A stretch of DNA of 11,860 nt from an uncultured beta proteobacterium (GTDB lineage Bacteria > Pseudomonadota > Gammaproteobacteria > Burkholderiales > Rhodocyclaceae). Position 1 is the first letter of the stretch, and every line of letters begins with the position of its first letter. The position numbers and the translations under genes were made by a program. Shown piece after piece: positions 8,007-11,860 of the stretch. The notes beneath the pieces were generated by a model that worked only from the letters and a program-made list of their open reading frames with translations, made no database searches and was not told where the DNA came from. Where the stretch lies: NCBI GenBank assembly GCA_903910495.1, contig CAIVZW010000856.1, positions 1 through 11,860 on the forward strand. The letters run 5' to 3'.

Positions 8007-11000
8007 TCAGTTGATCCCGACCCACTCGCGCAGGTCGCGCAGCGTCATGTGCGCGGTTTCAAAGTCGAAGCCCTTGATCTGTCGCCCGAGATTCTCGCAT
8101 CGAGCGCCCAGGGCAGCGCGCAGCAATGACTCGTGTTTTTCGAACAAGTGGATGGCGGTGGTATCGCTTTTTTCCAGGAGCATTCCGAGTTGGTCAAGAA
8201 CGGCTCTCAGAACGGCCGGATCCGGCGGCGTGGTGTCCGCCTGCGGAAGAGACGCTGAGGAGGGAAAAGCAGCGGCCAGAGCGGCGAGTTCGTGGCCGAT
8301 GGCGTCCATTTCAGGGCGTATATCGTCGCTGCCGATACCCGCCGCCTGGGTCGCCTTGAGCAGGTTTTCCAGACTTCCCGCCATGGCCGACAACTGATCA
8401 GCGCCGAGGGTAGCTCCGGTGCCCTTGAGGGTATGCACCAGACGCACTGCCGTAACGTGATCGCCCTCGGCCAGGCTCGTCGCCAGCCGTGTCATATCAT
8501 CGACATGGGCTTCGACAAAGCGGCTCAGGAGGCTCAGGTATTTTTCGCTGTTGCAGCGCAGGGCCGCCTGGCCGCGCGCTACATTCAGGCCTGGCACGCG
8601 GGCCAGAGCGGCCAGCACGGCGCCGACCGTTGGCCCCTCGCCAGCCCCGGCTGCCGGGCCCGGCGGGCGGACGTAGACGCTGGCTGTGCGCACGTAATCA
8701 GCCTTGCCGGATTCATTTGCCGCGGCCCCCAGTGTCGCGGCCGACAGCCACAGCAACAGGTTCTGGTAGAGCGCGGCGGGATCCACCGGTTTGGTGATGA
8801 AGTCGTTCATCCCTGCCTCTTCGCAGGCCAGACGATCCTCGTCGAAGGCATTGGCCGTCATCGCCAGAATCGGTGTTGTTTCCCGGCCCGGCAGCGCACG
8901 GATGGCGCGGGTGGCTTCAAGACCGTCCATAGTGGGCATCTGCATGTCCATCAGGATCAGGTCGTAGTTCTGCGTTTTCGCCTTCGCTACCGCTTCGCGA
9001 CCGTCGGCCGCGGCATCCACCTGCAGACCCACGGCATGGAGCAGTTCCAGCGCCACTTCACGATTGATGGGGTTGTCCTCGGCCAGCAGGATCCTGGCCG
9101 CGCCATGGAGCCGGCGCAATTGCGTTTCGGCATCTGCCGCCGCGCTCACCGGTTGGGCGGACATGCTGCCATGACCGCGGTGCAGGCGGGCGGTGAACCA
9201 GAAGGTACTGCCCTTGCCCGGCGAGCTTTCAGCACCGGCTTCACCGCCCATCAGTTGCGCCAGTCGCCGGGTAATGGCCAGCCCGAGGCCGGTGCCCCCA
9301 TACTTGCGCGTGGTCGAAGCATCGGCCTGTTCGAAGTCCTGAAACAGCCGGGACATTTTGTCGGGCGCAATGCCGATGCCGGTATCCGTGACCTCAAAGC
9401 GCACCAGCAATTCGTCACCGACATCTTCCAGCAGACTGGCGCGTATGACGATGGCTCCTTTGTCGGTGAACTTGACGGCGTTGCCGACGTAGTTGAGCAG
9501 GGCCTGACGCAAACGTGCCGGATCGCCGTACAGCCACAGCGGAACGGCATCGTGCTCAAGCCTGATGTGCAGCCCCTTGTCGCGTGCCGACTGGTTGATG
9601 ATCGAACCGACGCTGTCAAGAATGGCCGAAAGATGGAAATCGCCGTTTTCCAGTTGCAACCGGTTGGCCTCGATCTTGGACAGGTCAAGAATGTCGTTGA
9701 TGATCGACAGCAGATGCCGGCCGGCGCCGTCGATCTTGTTCAGCCGTTCGGCCTGTGTCGGCGTAGCCGCGCCGCGCCGCAACAGATGGGTAAGGCCGAT
9801 GATGGCGTTGATCGGCGTACGGATCTCGTGGCTCATATTGGCCAGGAATGAGCTCTTGGCCTGGTTGGCGGCCTCGGCCTGCTGTCGTGCGCCGAGAAGC
9901 TCGGTGGTGCGCTGTGCCACGAGTTCTTCAAGATGGAAGCGATGACGGTCGAGTTCTTCGCCAAGCCGCTTCTTCTCGGTGATGTCTTCCTTGACCGCCA
10001 CATAGTGGCTGATCGATCCGTCGGGTTGGCGCAGCGGGGTGATGATGGCAAATTCGACATAATCGCTGCCATCCTTCCGGCGGTTGTGGAATTCGCCCTT
10101 CCATGGCAGGCCTTGCGTCAATGCCGACCACATCGCGACGTAGGTGCCGGGCGGCGTCTTGCCCGAATTCAGGATCTTCGGGTTCTGGCCGATCACTTCG
10201 TCGCGGCTGAAGCCGGTGACGCGGACGAAGGTCTCGTTCACATATTCGATGCAGGCATCAACATTGGTAATGACGATGCTTTCCGGGCTTTGCTCGATGG
10301 CCAGCGAAAGCTTGCGCAACTGGGCATTGGCACCCATGCTTTGCGCATCACGGGTAAAGCCGTTGAGGGCATAACTGATGTCAAACGACATTTCGTCGAG
10401 CAGCTTGCGTACATCCTCGTCAAAGTAGTTGAGTTCACCGGAATAGAGCATCAGCGCACCAATGACAGAATCATTTATTCTCAGAGGCAATGACGCCATC
10501 GAACGCCATCCGGCGCGCGCACCTAGTTCAAGCCACGGAGCCGTGCGCGCATCGTTCAGGTAATCCTGGATGCAGACGAGCTTGGCGGTGCGGATCGCGG
10601 TGCCGGTCGACCCGCGTCCGAAGGGGCTTTCAACATCGGCCGAAGACTGTATGTCGAGCAAAAATCCCGTTTCATCGCCGAAACTGGCCACCGGTCGTAC
10701 CCGCAGGGAATCAGGGTCGACCAGGCCGACCCAGGCCATCTTCATGCCGCCGAACTGCACCGCAAAGTGGCAGATTTGCGGGAACAGTTCTTCCTGACTG
10801 GCACAGCGCACGATGGCGTGATTGCACTCGCTGCGTACCGCATAGGTCTGGCTCAGGCGTTTGATTCTGGCTTCGCCGGCCTTGCGCTCGGTAATGTCGC
10901 GCGCGATGCCGAACACTCCGAGAAGTTGCCCGTCAGCATCGCGCAAGGGCCCCTTGGTGGTCAGGAAAGTGCGTTCTCCATTTGCGGTGGCCAGCGTTTC

Positions 11001-11528
11001 CTCATGGGTGTCGATGCGGTTTTCGCTGATCACGCGCTGGTCTTTGGCGCGGATTGCCGCACACTGTTGCGGCGGGAACAGCGCCGAGTCATCGCGGCCC
11101 AGAATCTGATCGGCCGGCTTGCCGAAGATCCGAGCCGTTTCCGGATTGACCAGTTGGTAGCGTCCCGTCTGATCCTTGGCAAAAATGGCATCTGAAGAAT
11201 TGTCGGCGATGGTGTCCAGCAATTGCAGGGCGTGCAGTTTTTCTGCCTGTGCTTCAATCTCGCGCAAGGAAGCTTCCTGGATTTGAGCTATCAGTCGTCG
11301 CATCAGTCCATAGAGCAACAGCGAGCTTACGCCGACAAACAGCCAGCCCTTGATGGTGCTGAGCAGGCCGATCTGTTCCGGATCGCTGACCAGCCAGACC
11401 ACGGCCTTGTCGGAGAGCAGTATCCAGAGGCAGGAGAACGCTGCATAGGCCAGAACGATGCTGACGGTGGCACCAGCCACGGGTATTCCATGAGGCTTCT
11501 CTGGCCGACTGGTTTTCTCCGGGTTCAT
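8007..11528 (-). CDS. PAS/GAF hybrid histidine kinase with receiver and HPt (HK2)
   Basis: This 1173-residue phosphorelay kinase has two membrane helices (about 21-39 and 61-78) joined by a short loop and no large periplasmic domain. It therefore probably senses inside the cell or membrane. Then come PAS 102-213; GAF 226-390 (with [11 protein letters not shown] and ASLPL typical of the family); PAS 401-517 ([28 protein letters not shown]); coiled coil 518-562; HisKA with His567 ([12 protein letters not shown]); HATPase with Asn683, DTGIGI 715-720 and GGTGLGL 744-750; receiver 812-925 with Glu817-Asp818, Asp861, Thr891 and Lys913; an Ala/Gly/Pro-rich linker; and HPt about 993-1085 with His1032 in [13 protein letters not shown]. 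The tail 1105-1173 looks like a further helical unit. All relay residues are present. The gene starts 2 bp after the HD-GYP stop codon with only a weak ribosome site, so it is probably co-transcribed and coupled. The HD-GYP protein is a plausible output partner. Confidence 0.92.
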   Translation of the reverse strand: MNPEKTSRPEKPHGIPVAGATVSIVLAYAAFSCLWILLSDKAVVWLVSDPEQIGLLSTIKGWLFVGVSSLLLYGLMRRLIAQIQEASLREIEAQAEKLHALQLLDTIADNSSDAIFAKDQTGRYQLVNPETARIFGKPADQILGRDDSALFPPQQCAAIRAKDQRVISENRIDTHEETLATANGERTFLTTKGPLRDADGQLLGVFGIARDITERKAGEARIKRLSQTYAVRSECNHAIVRCASQEELFPQICHFAVQFGGMKMAWVGLVDPDSLRVRPVASFGDETGFLLDIQSSADVESPFGRGSTGTAIRTAKLVCIQDYLNDARTAPWLELGARAGWRSMASLPLRINDSVIGALMLYSGELNYFDEDVRKLLDEMSFDISYALNGFTRDAQSMGANAQLRKLSLAIEQSPESIVITNVDACIEYVNETFVRVTGFSRDEVIGQNPKILNSGKTPPGTYVAMWSALTQGLPWKGEFHNRRKDGSDYVEFAIITPLRQPDGSISHYVAVKEDITEKKRLGEELDRHRFHLEELVAQRTTELLGARQQAEAANQAKSSFLANMSHEIRTPINAIIGLTHLLRRGAATPTQAERLNKIDGAGRHLLSIINDILDLSKIEANRLQLENGDFHLSAILDSVGSIINQSARDKGLHIRLEHDAVPLWLYGDPARLRQALLNYVGNAVKFTDKGAIVIRASLLEDVGDELLVRFEVTDTGIGIAPDKMSRLFQDFEQADASTTRKYGGTGLGLAITRRLAQLMGGEAGAESSPGKGSTFWFTARLHRGHGSMSAQPVSAAADAETQLRRLHGAARILLAEDNPINREVALELLHAVGLQVDAAADGREAVAKAKTQNYDLILMDMQMPTMDGLEATRAIRALPGRETTPILAMTANAFDEDRLACEEAGMNDFITKPVDPAALYQNLLLWLSAATLGAAANESGKADYVRTASVYVRPPGPAAGAGEGPTVGAVLAALARVPGLNVARGQAALRCNSEKYLSLLSRFVEAHVDDMTRLATSLAEGDHVTAVRLVHTLKGTGATLGADQLSAMAGSLENLLKATQAAGIGSDDIRPEMDAIGHELAALAAAFPSSASLPQADTTPPDPAVLRAVLDQLGMLLEKSDTTAIHLFEKHESLLRAALGARCENLGRQIKGFDFETAHMTLRDLREWVGIN

Positions 11529-11530
11529 GG

Positions 11531-11860
11531 CTACGCTACTGGCCGATCGCTTGCCGTGGCCGTCCCTCCGGCGTCACCGTAACGCTCGGCGATAGCCGAA
11601 AATTCGGCGAAGTTGGCAATGAAAGCATCGACCATGTCGGGGTCGAAGTGGCTGCCTTGCCCGCTGGCGATGATGTCGCGGGCTTCAGGATAGGACATCG
11701 CCGGTTTGTAGACCCGTACCGTGATCAGTGCATCGAAAACATCGGCTATGGCCATCAGCCGTGCGGAAACGGGAATGGCCTCGCCAGCAAGGCCGTCAGG
11801 GTAACCGCTGCCATCCCATTTTTCATGGTGCCAGCGGGCAATTTCCTTGGCCAGTGACAG
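11531..11860 (-). CDS. HD-GYP domain protein, C-terminal part only (runs off the window)
   Basis: The last 109 codons of a gene on the minus strand are open to the window edge. An ATG at 11755 is internal and not the start. Reading in from the edge, the protein shows [17 protein letters not shown], then [13 protein letters not shown], a V-Y-K-P segment and [12 protein letters not shown]. These are the HHE and GYP motifs and the C-terminal half of an HD-GYP domain. Such enzymes hydrolyse cyclic di-GMP to pGpG or GMP. The HD pair and any N-terminal domain are outside the window. Similar proteins often carry a receiver, and HK2 lying 2 bp downstream makes that likely here, but it cannot be seen. 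The protein ends with a short polar tail after the domain and a TAG stop at 11531-11533. Confidence 0.9.
   Translation of the reverse strand: MSLAKEIARWHHEKWDGSGYPDGLAGEAIPVSARLMAIADVFDALITVRVYKPAMSYPEARDIIASGQGSHFDPDMVDAFIANFAEFSAIAERYGDAGGTATASDRPVA

Noticed and set aside
8292..9851. A 519-codon open frame on the plus strand, opposite HK2
   Set aside because: It is a shadow of the HK2 kinase, receiver and HPt coding sequence. Its translation resembles the HK1 shadow, as expected for the antisense of homologous genes, and it has no domain of its own.
1..11860. A new defence, mobile or biosynthetic system
   Set aside because: All long genes fit known families (importer, hybrid kinases, HD-GYP). 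There are no nucleases, toxin pairs, integrases or repeat arrays in the window.

Overview
The window is GC-rich and densely coded. It looks like chromosomal DNA of a betaproteobacterium, possibly from the Rhodocyclales. This is inferred from the style of the proteins (large PAS/GAF hybrid kinases, an HD-GYP protein, a BtuB/FecCD importer) and not from any marker gene. No RNA gene, insertion sequence, CRISPR array or phage gene was seen.

Left part (16-3740, + strand): a compact three-gene operon for uptake of a large chelate across both membranes. It encodes a TonB-dependent outer-membrane receptor, a FecCD/BtuC-type inner-membrane permease and its ATPase. The genes are separated by 7 bp and 1 bp. 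The set is most like a vitamin B12 (BtuB-BtuC-BtuD) system, but an iron-siderophore or heme substrate is not excluded. No gene for the periplasmic binding protein lies in the window.

Middle part (3741-7882, + strand): a 122-bp gap with a possible promoter and a 16-bp near-palindrome, then a 1339-residue hybrid histidine kinase (HK1). HK1 has a signal peptide, a periplasmic substrate-binding-protein-like sensor, one membrane helix, PAS-PAS-GAF-PAS, HisKA, HATPase and a receiver. It has no HPt domain.

Right part (8007-11860, - strand): a second hybrid kinase (HK2, 1173 residues) with two membrane helices, PAS-GAF-PAS, HisKA, HATPase, receiver and an HPt domain. It lies 2 bp downstream of the 3' end of an HD-GYP gene that runs off the window. 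The likely scheme is stimulus sensing by HK2, and perhaps HK1 through HK2's HPt, controlling an HD-GYP cyclic-di-GMP phosphodiesterase.

The two kinase genes converge on a 124-bp gap holding two inverted REP-like hairpins, a REPIN-type element. No unmistakably new system is present. The most notable points are the REPIN between convergent kinases, the complementary HPt-less and HPt-bearing kinases beside an HD-GYP gene, and the codon-use shift inside HK1.
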